Part shown: piece after piece, positions 43,345-51,203 of the stretch
Numbering within the stretch: the first letter of the stretch is position 1
Layout: each line of letters begins with the position of its first letter
Source of the DNA: Elusimicrobia bacterium GWA2_51_34
GTDB lineage: Bacteria; Elusimicrobiota; Elusimicrobia; Elusimicrobiales; UBA9959
DNA length: 64,000 bases
Direction: 5' to 3'
NCBI GenBank assembly: GCA_001799565.1
Contig: MGTS01000021.1
Coordinates: forward strand, 33,984 to 97,983
Made by a program: the position numbers and the translations under genes
The notes under the pieces: generated by a model
What the model was told of the DNA's origin: nothing
Seen by the model: the letters and a program-made list of their open reading frames with translations, nothing else
Databases searched by the model: none

Positions 43345-44508
43345 CTAATTTTCCTTATATATCTCCAGCATCTCTTCCGCCACCCTGTTCATGGAATAAC
43401 GGCTGACGGCCGCGGCCCTGGCCTGTTCGCCCATTTTTACCGACAGGCCCCTGTCGGAGAGATAGCGGCGCAGGCACTGCTTTATCTCCTGGCGGCTGAA
43501 TGTGTCAAAGAAGAAGCCGCTTTGCCCCTCAACCACCGCGTCTTTCGCCCCGCCGACCCGGCTTGCCATTATGGCCACTCCGCAGGCCATAGCCTCAAGC
43601 ATGGAATTAGACAAACCCTCGGACGCGATGGACGGCAGAACAAAAACATCCGCCGCCCTGTAATACGGCAGCGGCTCATTAATGGGACCGGCCAGCGTAA
43701 CGCTTTGGGCCACTCCAAGATTTGCGACAGCCGCTTTTACATTTTCCTCTTCCGGCCCTTTGCCGATTATAACAAGATGTATTTTGGGCTTTACCAGTTC
43801 TTCCGCGAATAATTCCGCCCAGACTTCAACAAATTCCCTCACCCGTTTTTCCGGCGAAAGCCGCCCCACGGACAAAAACATAATGTCGTTCTCAAGGCCG
43901 ATGGCGGCCTTGGCCCTTATTTTTTCATGATACAAGAGCGGCGTATAGCGCCCCGTGTCAACGCCGTTGCGGAATTGGCGCAGTTTTAAACCGGAGAACT
44001 CCCCGCTGTGTTTTAAATGTTCGTAAACCTCGCCGTTAAGCACAAGCAATTCCGGTTTGGTTAAGGAAAAAAACTTAAGTTTAAGCCGGCCGAAAAAAGT
44101 TTTCTGAGAAAGGTCTATCTCGTTCAACCCCTTTCCGCCGCCGATTTTAATTATTATCTTTTTGCCGGCAATACGGCCCGCGAGCACGGCGGCCACGGCG
44201 GCCGACGAAGCCAGGTGGACATGCGCGGCGTCGTAATCCGCGCGATTTGAGAGCAAATAAAGGAACACCCTCAGCATGAAAAAAAGCGAGTCCAAAACAC
44301 CATAGCCGAACGTTTTAAACCGCTCTACTTTTACCCCGTCAAGCGTCTCCCGCGCGGCCAAAACTCCGGTACGGCGGGTGATAACGGCAACCCTGACTCC
44401 TTTTTTAACCAGCGCTTTTGAAAGTTCAAAAGCCTGTTTTTCAGCGCCGCCGATCATCGGATAAAAGGTCTGGCTTACCATCAGCACCGATTTAATTTTA
44501 TTCTCCAT
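43345..44508 (-). CDS. GT4-type glycosyltransferase (GT-B fold)
   Basis: 387 residues from ATG 44508 (MENKIKSVLMVSQTFYPMIG). The frame is open for 13 more codons into the repeat at 44522-44748, so the annotated start could easily be set too far out. N-terminal glycine loop PMIGGAEKQAFEL; donor domain with FLSVGRLSPEKRVREFVEVW, VIIGKGPEEENVK, LAGPINEPLPYYRAADVFVL and the EX7E motif EGLSNSMLEAMACG. Retaining transferase acting on a lipid-linked glycan. The start codon lacks a clear ribosome site. Confidence 0.9.
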   Translation of the reverse strand: MENKIKSVLMVSQTFYPMIGGAEKQAFELSKALVKKGVRVAVITRRTGVLAARETLDGVKVERFKTFGYGVLDSLFFMLRVFLYLLSNRADYDAAHVHLASSAAVAAVLAGRIAGKKIIIKIGGGKGLNEIDLSQKTFFGRLKLKFFSLTKPELLVLNGEVYEHLKHSGEFSGLKLRQFRNGVDTGRYTPLLYHEKIRAKAAIGLENDIMFLSVGRLSPEKRVREFVEVWAELFAEELVKPKIHLVIIGKGPEEENVKAAVANLGVAQSVTLAGPINEPLPYYRAADVFVLPSIASEGLSNSMLEAMACGVAIMASRVGGAKDAVVEGQSGFFFDTFSRQEIKQCLRRYLSDRGLSVKMGEQARAAAVSRYSMNRVAEEMLEIYKEN

Positions 44509-44521
44509 AGGGATAATATTT

Positions 44522-44748
44522 GTAACTGCGCAGGTTGTCAGCTTCACGGTTCAGGGTTCACGGTTTCAGAATTATTTTTTCCACGATCTTTATGCTTTTT
44601 CAAGGCTAGGCCCCGCTCTTTTGGCCCAAGAACTACCAGCTTTCGGCCAAGCATAGCGCACACTTTAACCACTAGGACCAAAAAAGCGGGGCTAGGCCTA
44701 CCAGACGGCCAACCGTTGAACCGCTGAACCGTGAACCTGAGTAGTTAC
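44522..44748. repeat. Terminal-inverted-repeat element, copy 2, with a nested insertion
   Basis: Left end GTAACTGCGCAGGTT and right end (opposite strand) GTAACTACTCAGGTTCACGG. Interior shares ATTATTTTTTCCACGATCTT and CAACCGTTGAACCGCTGAAC with copy 1 at 1503-1632. Between these common parts sits about 100 extra bases (44603-44702) with their own inverted repeat. The right end supplies the TAA stop (44745-44747) of the membrane protein gene. Confidence 0.85.
44603..44702. repeat. Nested CCCCGCTCTTTTGG hairpin element
   Basis: Ends GGCTAGGCCCCGCTCTTTTG and CAAAAAAGCGGGGCTAGGCC are inverted repeats with one or two differences. It interrupts copy 2 of the element at 44522-44748. A related structure (CCCGCCCTTTTGG...CCAAAAGAGCGGG) lies in frame in the gene at 54269. 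Confidence 0.75.
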
Positions 44749-45728
44749 GTTTCTTTACCTGAAAATTCACCCCAAACCTTGCCGAGCGAGTGGCCCATCT
44801 GATAAACGAAAAACACTCCAAGCAGGGTGACAAGGATGTATCCCAGCATATGCGTATACAACGCGTAGGCTAAAGCTGTTTCTCCGCCTATGCCGTATCC
44901 TTCAAGCACCTTGGCGAGGGCAAACTCGAAGTTGCCGAAATAACCCGGCAGCCCCGGCATGGACGCGGCCGCGGCGCCTGTAAACACCAGCGTCACGGCC
45001 TTGAAGATATCAATAACGCCATCAAGGCCGAAAGCCAGAGCCATCAGATAATAATTAAAAGCGTCCAGGAACCACTGCAGGAAGGCAAAAACAAAAATAA
45101 GCGCGCCGCTTTTCAAAGAATGAAACCCTTTTACGCCCATGGCCACGCGTTCTAAAAAACGCCTTGCTACGGGAAAACGCGCGAAAAAACCCGAAAACCA
45201 CTTGTGCGCGATAAGCTCGTCGGCGAACACCAGCGCCGCCATGGCGAACACCAGCCCCGCGAACAGGGCCCACAGCCATTGGCCGTAATTCAGGAAACCG
45301 CCGGTAATGCCGCCGAAGTAGGCCGCGGCCGCGAATATAAAAAACAGCACGATAATGTCCAACGTTCGTTCCACCAGAATAGTGGCGAACACCGTGAGCG
45401 CTGGAATGCCGAAAATTTTAGCGCCTAAGGTGCCCCTGGCTATTTCTCCCAGGCGCAAAGGCAGGATATTGCTCAGCGCCAGCCCCGCCGCTTCAAGCCG
45501 GAAAGCGTCCCAGAGGCGCACAGGCTTTGAGGGGTTGAGCAACAGCCGCCAGCGCGCCGCACGAAAAAACAATTCAAGAAAAATGGTGAAAACAAACGGA
45601 ATTATGAACAAGGCATTGGCCTTTGAATAAACGGCCAGCAAACCCGTGAAATTCACGCTTCTGAATGCGAAAAAAAGCAGCGCGGCCCCGATAAAAAAGC
45701 CGGCGATGATGGAGAGTCTGGTTTTCAT
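44745..45728 (-). CDS. Lysylphosphatidylglycerol synthase TM-region (AglD/UPF0104-like) membrane protein
   Basis: 327 residues, about eight helices. RAARWRLLLNP (57-67), LSNILPLRLGEIARG (89-103) and ERTLDIIVLFF (about 124-134) are hallmark motifs of the family. MPGLPGYFGNFEFALAKVL is the equivalent of the PGGIG(T)xE region. Members include AglD (dolichol-glycan assembly) and MprF flippase domains; a lipid-linked glycan or lipid transport role is likely. The TAA stop lies within the terminal inverted repeat of copy 2, so the element fixes its C-terminus (FSGKET). Confidence 0.85.
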   Translation of the reverse strand: MKTRLSIIAGFFIGAALLFFAFRSVNFTGLLAVYSKANALFIIPFVFTIFLELFFRAARWRLLLNPSKPVRLWDAFRLEAAGLALSNILPLRLGEIARGTLGAKIFGIPALTVFATILVERTLDIIVLFFIFAAAAYFGGITGGFLNYGQWLWALFAGLVFAMAALVFADELIAHKWFSGFFARFPVARRFLERVAMGVKGFHSLKSGALIFVFAFLQWFLDAFNYYLMALAFGLDGVIDIFKAVTLVFTGAAAASMPGLPGYFGNFEFALAKVLEGYGIGGETALAYALYTHMLGYILVTLLGVFFVYQMGHSLGKVWGEFSGKET

Positions 45729-45739
45729 GAGTAATATCC

Positions 45740-45830
45740 ATATGCTTTAGGCCATATGCCAGAGGCTAAAAGGAGTTCCTTACAGCCTACGGCCTATGGC
45801 TTATGGCTTATGGCTTATGGCAATTTTACG
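45740..45830. repeat. Word palindrome (GCCATATGCC / GCCTATGGC type)
   Basis: Left: CCATATGCTTTAGGCCATAT then GCCAGAGGC. Right: CAGCCTACGGCCTATGGC then CTTATGGC three times. The arms are about 20 bp apart. The right arm ends at the stop of the M3 peptidase gene. Confidence 0.8.
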
Positions 45831-47853
45831 CCGCACCTATGCTTTTTAAAAACGCTTCCTCGCCTGACGGCCTGCCGAGGAATTTTTCCACCTGGCCCGC
45901 CTCATCATAACTGCGCCCTGGAGCGAGTATCAATTCGCGGTACCTGGACCCGAGCTCGGCGTTCATAATGCCTTTTTCCTCAAAGGCGGAGAACAGATCC
46001 GCCGCTATTACTTCGGCCCACAAATAACCGTAATAACCCGCCTCATAGCCGCCCATCAGGTGGCCGAAACTCGCCTGGGGGTGTGTATCAGGACTCATCG
46101 GGATAAGTGAAATTTTCCTCATAAGTTTATCGTAGAGCCTGGTGGTGTCAACTTTTCCTTTGGCCGTATGATACCGCATATCCAGAATGCTGAAAAAAAG
46201 CTGGCGCAGGTAAACAAGCCCTGAATCCATGTTTTTGGCTGCGATAAGCTTTTTAATCAGCTCCGCGGGCAGTTTCTCCTCCGGTTTTTTGTAATGCCCT
46301 GAAATCCTGCCGAGAACTTCCGGCGCGTAAGCCCAGTTTTCCAGCATCTTGGACGGCACTTCCACAAAATCGCGCGAGACGCTGGTGCCGGAAAACTTTC
46401 CGTATTTAGCCCTGGTCAGAAGGTTATGCGTAACATGACCGAATTCGTGAAACAGGGTCACCACATCGTCGAACTTGAGCAGCGCGGGGGAACCGCCGGA
46501 CGGGGACGGGAAATTGGAAACTATGGCCGCAGCCGGCAGCTCATAGGAACCATCGGCAAGCTCGAACCCGCGGCGTATGCCAAAACAGGCCGCGTGCTTA
46601 TATTTGCCTTCGCGCGGGAACAAGTCAAAATAAAAATAAGCGGCCGTGGAACCGTCCTTCTTCGCTCCGGCGCTTTTACCCGAAGCTTCGAAGGGACGCG
46701 GTACTGCGAAGCTATTGTTAAGCGAAGCAGACCCGTCCTTGTTTTTCACCTCGTAGGAGCGCACGTCTTTGTGCCAGGTAGGCAGGGCGGCCGGAGAAAA
46801 CCTTACGCCCAGAACCTCCCCGAATACTTCAAACATCCCGTTTATCACGGTTTCCAGGGGAAAATATTCTTTTATTTTTTCGTGGTCAATGGAATACTTT
46901 TCCTTCTTCAGAAGATTGTTATAGTAACGCCATTCCCAGGAATGCAGTATCTTTTCCCCGCCGCCCTTAAGCTTCAGCCGGGCACGCACTTCCTGGCGGC
47001 CTTTCTTTTTAAGTTTTACCCATGTCCGGTCCAAAAAGCCCATTACGGCCGCGCTATTTTTTGCCATGCGGTCATCCAGCATATAGTCGGCAAAAGAGGC
47101 GTAGCCCAGCGTTTTCCCTATCTTGCGCCGCAGAGCTATGGCGTCTTCCATCAATTTCATGTTCTTGCCGGAGCAGCGGTTATTGAACAAAAACTCCAGT
47201 TTTCTGCGGGCTTCGCCATTTTCCGCGCAGTCCATAAAAGGCACATAGTCCGGATAATCCATGGTTATCAAGAATTTTCCGGTTTCCGTCTTTTTCAGGC
47301 GCGCGGTATAATCTTCCGGAAGCCCATTGAGTTCCTGCGCGCTTACTTCCAGTACGTCGTTTACTTCGCGCAAATTAGCAGAGAACTGTAATTCCAGGCC
47401 GATAAGCTCCTTCATCATCTTCTTTATTTTGTTCTTCCTGCGGGGCTCAAGGCCCAGGCCGTTGCGCTTGAAGTCCAGAAGCGTTTTCTCAAGCAGACGG
47501 GCCTCCACCGACCCCAGTTTTTCCCCAATGGCAGCGTACTCATTAAGCGCGTTAAAAACATCCTCGCGCGTAAACAGGTCCACGCAATACCGGCTTATCT
47601 TAAGCTCAAGCTCCTGCGCTTCTTTTCGCAGCGCGGGATTATCTGAAACATAGGCCAGGAATATAGGGATATTAACGGCTTCACCGAATTCGCTCACCGC
47701 TAGCTCAAAGGCCATGACAGTATTTTTAAAGTTACGCTGCGGCGCGGGAATGTTTACCAGATCCTTTAGTTTCTCCTCAAGATTCTTTACTACGGTTTCA
47801 GAAATGGTTTTGATCTGTTCGGGCGGATATAAAAATTCCGGCGCTTTTAACAT
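45826..47853 (-). CDS. M3-family oligoendopeptidase (thimet type)
   Basis: 675 residues from ATG 47853, with GGAGG immediately upstream; an earlier in-frame ATG nine codons out lies in that ribosome site. Zinc site HEFGH in TLFHEFGHVTHNLL, with the downstream glutamate in DFVEVPSKMLENWAY and a tyrosine/histidine-rich closing loop (HPQASFGHLMGGYEAGYYGY). The length and these motifs match PrlC/Dcp-like oligopeptidases. No signal peptide, so cytoplasmic degradation of peptides is expected. Confidence 0.93.
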   Translation of the reverse strand: MLKAPEFLYPPEQIKTISETVVKNLEEKLKDLVNIPAPQRNFKNTVMAFELAVSEFGEAVNIPIFLAYVSDNPALRKEAQELELKISRYCVDLFTREDVFNALNEYAAIGEKLGSVEARLLEKTLLDFKRNGLGLEPRRKNKIKKMMKELIGLELQFSANLREVNDVLEVSAQELNGLPEDYTARLKKTETGKFLITMDYPDYVPFMDCAENGEARRKLEFLFNNRCSGKNMKLMEDAIALRRKIGKTLGYASFADYMLDDRMAKNSAAVMGFLDRTWVKLKKKGRQEVRARLKLKGGGEKILHSWEWRYYNNLLKKEKYSIDHEKIKEYFPLETVINGMFEVFGEVLGVRFSPAALPTWHKDVRSYEVKNKDGSASLNNSFAVPRPFEASGKSAGAKKDGSTAAYFYFDLFPREGKYKHAACFGIRRGFELADGSYELPAAAIVSNFPSPSGGSPALLKFDDVVTLFHEFGHVTHNLLTRAKYGKFSGTSVSRDFVEVPSKMLENWAYAPEVLGRISGHYKKPEEKLPAELIKKLIAAKNMDSGLVYLRQLFFSILDMRYHTAKGKVDTTRLYDKLMRKISLIPMSPDTHPQASFGHLMGGYEAGYYGYLWAEVIAADLFSAFEEKGIMNAELGSRYRELILAPGRSYDEAGQVEKFLGRPSGEEAFLKSIGAA

Positions 47854-47983
47854 AGGACCTCCATGCAATTGTTTGTTCATATTATATCAAAAGCCAGTGA
47901 AAGCGAAGGTAAGCCGGGAAAACATGCTGAAAGCTGCGAAAACTCCGCTGTTCCATACGCCTTCTTTCAGGCACACCGAACAT

Positions 47984-48016
47984 AAAACGGCCCGGACACA
48001 TGGCCCGGGCCGTTTT
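47984..48016. terminator. Bidirectional rho-independent terminator
   Basis: AAAACGGCCCGG, loop of nine nt, CCGGGCCGTTTT, then ATTTACC. Read leftward from the CpaB-like gene it ends that transcript (stem followed by TTTTATG). Confidence 0.8.
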
Positions 48017-48086
48017 ATTTACCACAAATTAAATTTTCTCCGGCTTTTCCGGATATTACTTCCGCCTTATTGCGATATTTCAGGAA

Positions 48087-49169
48087 CTACTTTACTATTT
48101 TCTTAAAACTGGCTACTTCCATGGGCTTGACTTCGACATCGCCTTCAGCGCGCACGGACAGGCGCAAATCCCTGGCCTGCACGGCGCTCAAAGCCGCGTA
48201 CTGCGCCTGCACCGTGTTAAGCAGCAGCCGCGCGGAACCTTTCTCTGCGCCTTCTTTAGGCTTCGCCACGGACAAAACCTGCGCGCCTTGTATAATGGTG
48301 GCGGTAATAGTATCCTTGCCGCCGCCGGCAACGGTGTTATCGTAGGTAACCAGCAGGTCAACAAAGTCGCCCCGCTTTAATCCTTCAAGCTGATACACCG
48401 GCAATTCCAACGCCAGAGCGCGTCCGCCAGGCAGCAGCCTTGGAGAAATGGAATACTCCGCGGAAAAACCGCCGGACATGGCGAATGAAGGCGCCTCCGC
48501 GAAAAGCGCGTTAAAAGCCTCTTCTCCATTTTTCATCACGGACAGTGATTTTTCATAAAAAGTCACCTGGCTTCCCAAATCCAAAGAACGCTCCAGAGCG
48601 TCCAGTTCAGACATTGCTTTAACCAGGTTTGAGAACACCACATCGCCGCGACCGCCGAAAGAACCGGCAAGCTTCGCGCGGCGGAGGTTCGCCAGCGCTT
48701 TGTCCAGGCGGACCGCCAGGTCCGCGCAGTTCCCCGCCAGAAAGCGCTGGGGCAGGCCCAGCCCGCCCTCTTTTACCGGACGGGTTTTGCGGACTAGTTC
48801 CGAAAAATCATAAAGCGCGGCCAGCGGCGCCTGCCAAAGCTGCGCCTCCGTTAACTTTTCCTTGCCGGCCGCCGCGCGAGCCGTCATTGATGAAATTTCC
48901 CCCGCGAGCCAGGCCGGGGCCGTTATGGTTTCCTTGCCGCTGGCGCAGCGGAACTTGTAGGCGCCGCGCAGCCGGGGGTCGTAAGAAAGATAATCGTAAA
49001 AAAGGCGGTCTTTTTTAGCCGCGCAGTCTATGTCCGCCAGAAGGCTTTCTGTGCGGTCGCGTGAGGCCTTGTCTTCGGCCGCGGCATCGTCGGCGGCAAT
49101 AAGAAGCGTGGCGGCATGCAACAAAGAGAATGTTAATATCGCGCTGAAAACAAGGTTTATTTTTTTCAT
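48087..49169 (-). CDS. Exported protein with CpaB/RcpC-like C-terminal domain
   Basis: 360 residues. Signal peptide (MKKINLVFSAILTFSLLHAA). The N-terminal two thirds are helical with no family I recognise. From about residue 255 the pattern LEGLKRGDFVDLLVTYD, TIIQGAQVLSVA and GSARLLLNTVQAQYAALSAV, RDLRLSVR matches the end of CpaB/RcpC pilus-assembly proteins (SAF-RcpC type), which sit in the periplasm. No Flp pilus genes are nearby. The gene starts one base after coaD ends, with GGGGAGAT as its ribosome site, so the two are co-transcribed. Function uncertain. Confidence 0.65.
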   Translation of the reverse strand: MKKINLVFSAILTFSLLHAATLLIAADDAAAEDKASRDRTESLLADIDCAAKKDRLFYDYLSYDPRLRGAYKFRCASGKETITAPAWLAGEISSMTARAAAGKEKLTEAQLWQAPLAALYDFSELVRKTRPVKEGGLGLPQRFLAGNCADLAVRLDKALANLRRAKLAGSFGGRGDVVFSNLVKAMSELDALERSLDLGSQVTFYEKSLSVMKNGEEAFNALFAEAPSFAMSGGFSAEYSISPRLLPGGRALALELPVYQLEGLKRGDFVDLLVTYDNTVAGGGKDTITATIIQGAQVLSVAKPKEGAEKGSARLLLNTVQAQYAALSAVQARDLRLSVRAEGDVEVKPMEVASFKKIVK

Positions 49170-49661
49170 CTATCTCCCCTTTAAGGCGTGCGCGGCTATG
49201 GCCTTAACAACGGCCGGCGGCGCCAGTTTTGACACATCTCCGCCGAAATGGGCAATGTCGCGCACCACGCTGGAAGACAGATAGGCGTAGCGCTGACTGG
49301 GCATGAAGAAAACCGTTTCCACTTTGCCGTACAGGGTACGGTTTATGGCGGCTATCTGGAATTCATATTCCAGGTCTGAGATCGCGCGCAAACCTCTTAT
49401 AACAACTTGCAGCTTCTTTTTTTTCAGATAATCCACCAGCAACCCTTCAAAACATTCAATACTCACTTTTTTATTGTTTTTAAGCGCTTTCTTAAGCAGA
49501 ACAACGCGCTCTTCAACCGTAAAAAGAGGTTTTTTGGCGCTGTGCGCGAAAACGCTTACCACAAGGTGGTCAAAAATTTTTGAGGCACGCTCTATGATGT
49601 CCAGATGCCCGAAGGTAACAGGGTCAAAACTTCCGGGATACACGGCTATTTTTTTTGCCAT
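49170..49661 (-). CDS. coaD: Pantetheine-phosphate adenylyltransferase
   Basis: 163 residues from ATG 49661 (AAGGAGATT upstream; a longer frame begins 15 codons earlier without support). Nucleotidyltransferase fold with PGSFDPVTFGHLDII carrying the T/HxGH motif, RGLRAISDLEYEFQ and SQRYAYLSSSVVRDI, all diagnostic of CoaD. Penultimate step of coenzyme A synthesis: ATP plus 4'-phosphopantetheine to dephospho-CoA. Abuts the CpaB-like gene. Confidence 0.97.
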   Translation of the reverse strand: MAKKIAVYPGSFDPVTFGHLDIIERASKIFDHLVVSVFAHSAKKPLFTVEERVVLLKKALKNNKKVSIECFEGLLVDYLKKKKLQVVIRGLRAISDLEYEFQIAAINRTLYGKVETVFFMPSQRYAYLSSSVVRDIAHFGGDVSKLAPPAVVKAIAAHALKGR

Positions 49662-49728
49662 AATCTCCTTTCGCCGCGCGGCGTTGTTTCGAAACCAATT
49701 ATACAAATAAATCCGCCGGTAACTTTTG

Positions 49729-49812
49729 TAGAATTAGTCTTAATGCGAATTGAAAACTTAGTCCAGTCATTTCGCACTTTTCACTTTGCATTTTACATTT
49801 CGCTGCGGAGGC
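49729..49812. repeat. Word repeat (TTTCGCACTTTTCACTTTGC type)
   Basis: Left: GTAGAATTAGTCTTAATGCG then AATTGAAAACTTAG. Right: CATTTCGCACTTTTCACTTT then GCATTTTACATTTCGC. Tandem pyrimidine words on one arm and a weak complement on the other, just before the WG-repeat gene. Confidence 0.5.
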
Positions 49813-49816
49813 TTTT

Positions 49817-50788
49817 ATGAATAGAATATTTACGATTTTCACAGTTATTTCCCTGGCTTTTTCGGTTTCAAGCGCGGCACAGGACCTTATACCCTTCAAC
49901 ACGGGCAAAAAATGGGGATACTCGGGTCCCGGCGGAGCCGCCGCTATCCCCCCCCGATACGACCTGGCCTATCCTTTCAGCGAAGACCTGGCTCTCATCT
50001 GGACAAAAGGCCGTTATGGCTTTATAGATAAAGCGGGCAAGCCGGTGACAGCTGAAAAATACCAGTCGGCCGGCCCCTTCAGCCAGGGGGTCGCCCCGGT
50101 GAAAACCAAAGGCCGATGGGGTTTTATAGATAAAACCGGAAAAGAAGCCGTGCCTTTTATTTACGAAGAAGCCCTGCCCTCAAGCGAGGGGATAGCGATC
50201 GCCAAAAAAGACGGTCGGTGGGGTTTGCTTAAAATAGAAAACAAGGAATTTAACCCTACCCATTACGATGAAATATATGCATTCAGCGGAGGATTGGCGC
50301 GCTTTAAAGCCGCCGGTCTCTACGGTTTTATAGACAAAACCGGGACGGAATTCATACCCCCTGTTTACGACGAACTTTTTCCGTTTGACGGGGATTTATG
50401 CTCCGCCCGGTTGCGGGACAAATACGGTTTCCTGGACAAAACCACAAAGATCTTCAAGGAAAAAGATTTTATCGGCATCGGCCCCCTGAGCGAAGGTCTC
50501 GCTCACGCGCAAACGGCAGGCGCGGAGGGACGCTGCGGCTATATAAACGCCCAGGGTATTACAGCCATAGCTTTTGACTACGCCATGTGCGCGGCTTTTG
50601 ACGAAGGACTGGCTCCGGTTCTTAAAGATTTTAAAAAAGGATGGGGCTTTATCGATAAAGCCGGCGCGCTTGTTATCCCGTTTAAATATGACCAGGTTTC
50701 GTCCTTCAAGAACGGCCTGGCCAAAGTTGCCGTTAAGAACAAAGTCTTCTACATAAACCGTTCAGGAAAAGAATATACAACCCGATAA
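49817..50788 (+). CDS. WG-repeat exported protein
   Basis: 323 residues. Signal peptide of about 20 residues (SLAFSVSSAAQ). Seven or so tandem WG/KWG units follow, each with a GRYGFIDKAGK-type turn and a Y..A.PFS.GLA.V strand: KKWGYSG, GRYGFIDK, GRWGFIDK, GRWGLLK, GLYGFIDK, DKYGFLDK, GWGFIDK. These modules build beta structures, function mostly unknown, probably binding or structural at the envelope. GGAGG precedes the ATG. A run of eight C (49948-49955) lies in the coding region. Confidence 0.9.
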   Translation: MNRIFTIFTVISLAFSVSSAAQDLIPFNTGKKWGYSGPGGAAAIPPRYDLAYPFSEDLALIWTKGRYGFIDKAGKPVTAEKYQSAGPFSQGVAPVKTKGRWGFIDKTGKEAVPFIYEEALPSSEGIAIAKKDGRWGLLKIENKEFNPTHYDEIYAFSGGLARFKAAGLYGFIDKTGTEFIPPVYDELFPFDGDLCSARLRDKYGFLDKTTKIFKEKDFIGIGPLSEGLAHAQTAGAEGRCGYINAQGITAIAFDYAMCAAFDEGLAPVLKDFKKGWGFIDKAGALVIPFKYDQVSSFKNGLAKVAVKNKVFYINRSGKEYTTR

Positions 50789-50827
50789 AACGGCTATTTT
50801 TTTATAAACGGTACCGGCCTAAACAAA

Positions 50828-50867
50828 AACCCCCCCACTTTTCCCGTAGGAACAACGTGGGGGGGTT
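50828..50867. terminator. Strong bidirectional terminator
   Basis: AACCCCCCCAC and GTGGGGGGGTT (11 bp perfect) with an 18-nt loop. On the minus strand the stem is followed by TTTTTGTTT. It separates the convergent WG-repeat and small-protein genes. Confidence 0.9.
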
Positions 50868-50888
50868 CGTCAATAAAAGAGAAATTGT

Positions 50889-51134
50889 TTATTTTCTCTT
50901 CTTGGCTTTTTTGCCGGAATTTACCATCCTGGCACGGGCCACATCGCCGCCCTTGTCAAGATAATAAAGGAAACCGTCTTCCTTCGTAATTCCGACCTTG
51001 GTCACTTTCTGGGGCTTTCCGCCCTTTTTACCGCCGCGGGCCATTTTGGCACGGGACACATCGCCGGCTTTGTCTATGAAATAGAGGAAACCATCCTCTC
51101 TTTTCACACCAACTTTCTTTACTTTTTCACCCAT
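50889..51134 (-). CDS. Small basic protein with two internal repeats
   Basis: 81 residues. Two copies of a roughly 30-residue unit: KVGVKREDGFLYFIDKAGDV then SRAKMARGGKK (7-37), and KVGITKEDGFLYYLDKGGDV then ARARMVNSGKK (45-75). It ends KAKKRK, very basic overall. GGAGGAACACT lies upstream of the ATG, and a strong terminator follows. The repeated strand-turn pattern suggests a small beta-rich nucleic-acid or ribosome-binding protein, but I do not recognise a named family. Monocistronic with strong signals, so probably well expressed. Confidence 0.8.
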   Translation of the reverse strand: MGEKVKKVGVKREDGFLYFIDKAGDVSRAKMARGGKKGGKPQKVTKVGITKEDGFLYYLDKGGDVARARMVNSGKKAKKRK

Positions 51135-51203
51135 AGTGTTCCTCCTAAAATATCTACCGCAAGAAAAGTTTACATTATCCCGTCGGTAAATGCAACACAG
51201 AAA

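Noticed and set aside
46426-47391. Open frame of 321 codons on the plus strand
   Set aside because: It is antisense to the M3 peptidase with its HEFGH site; no family features.
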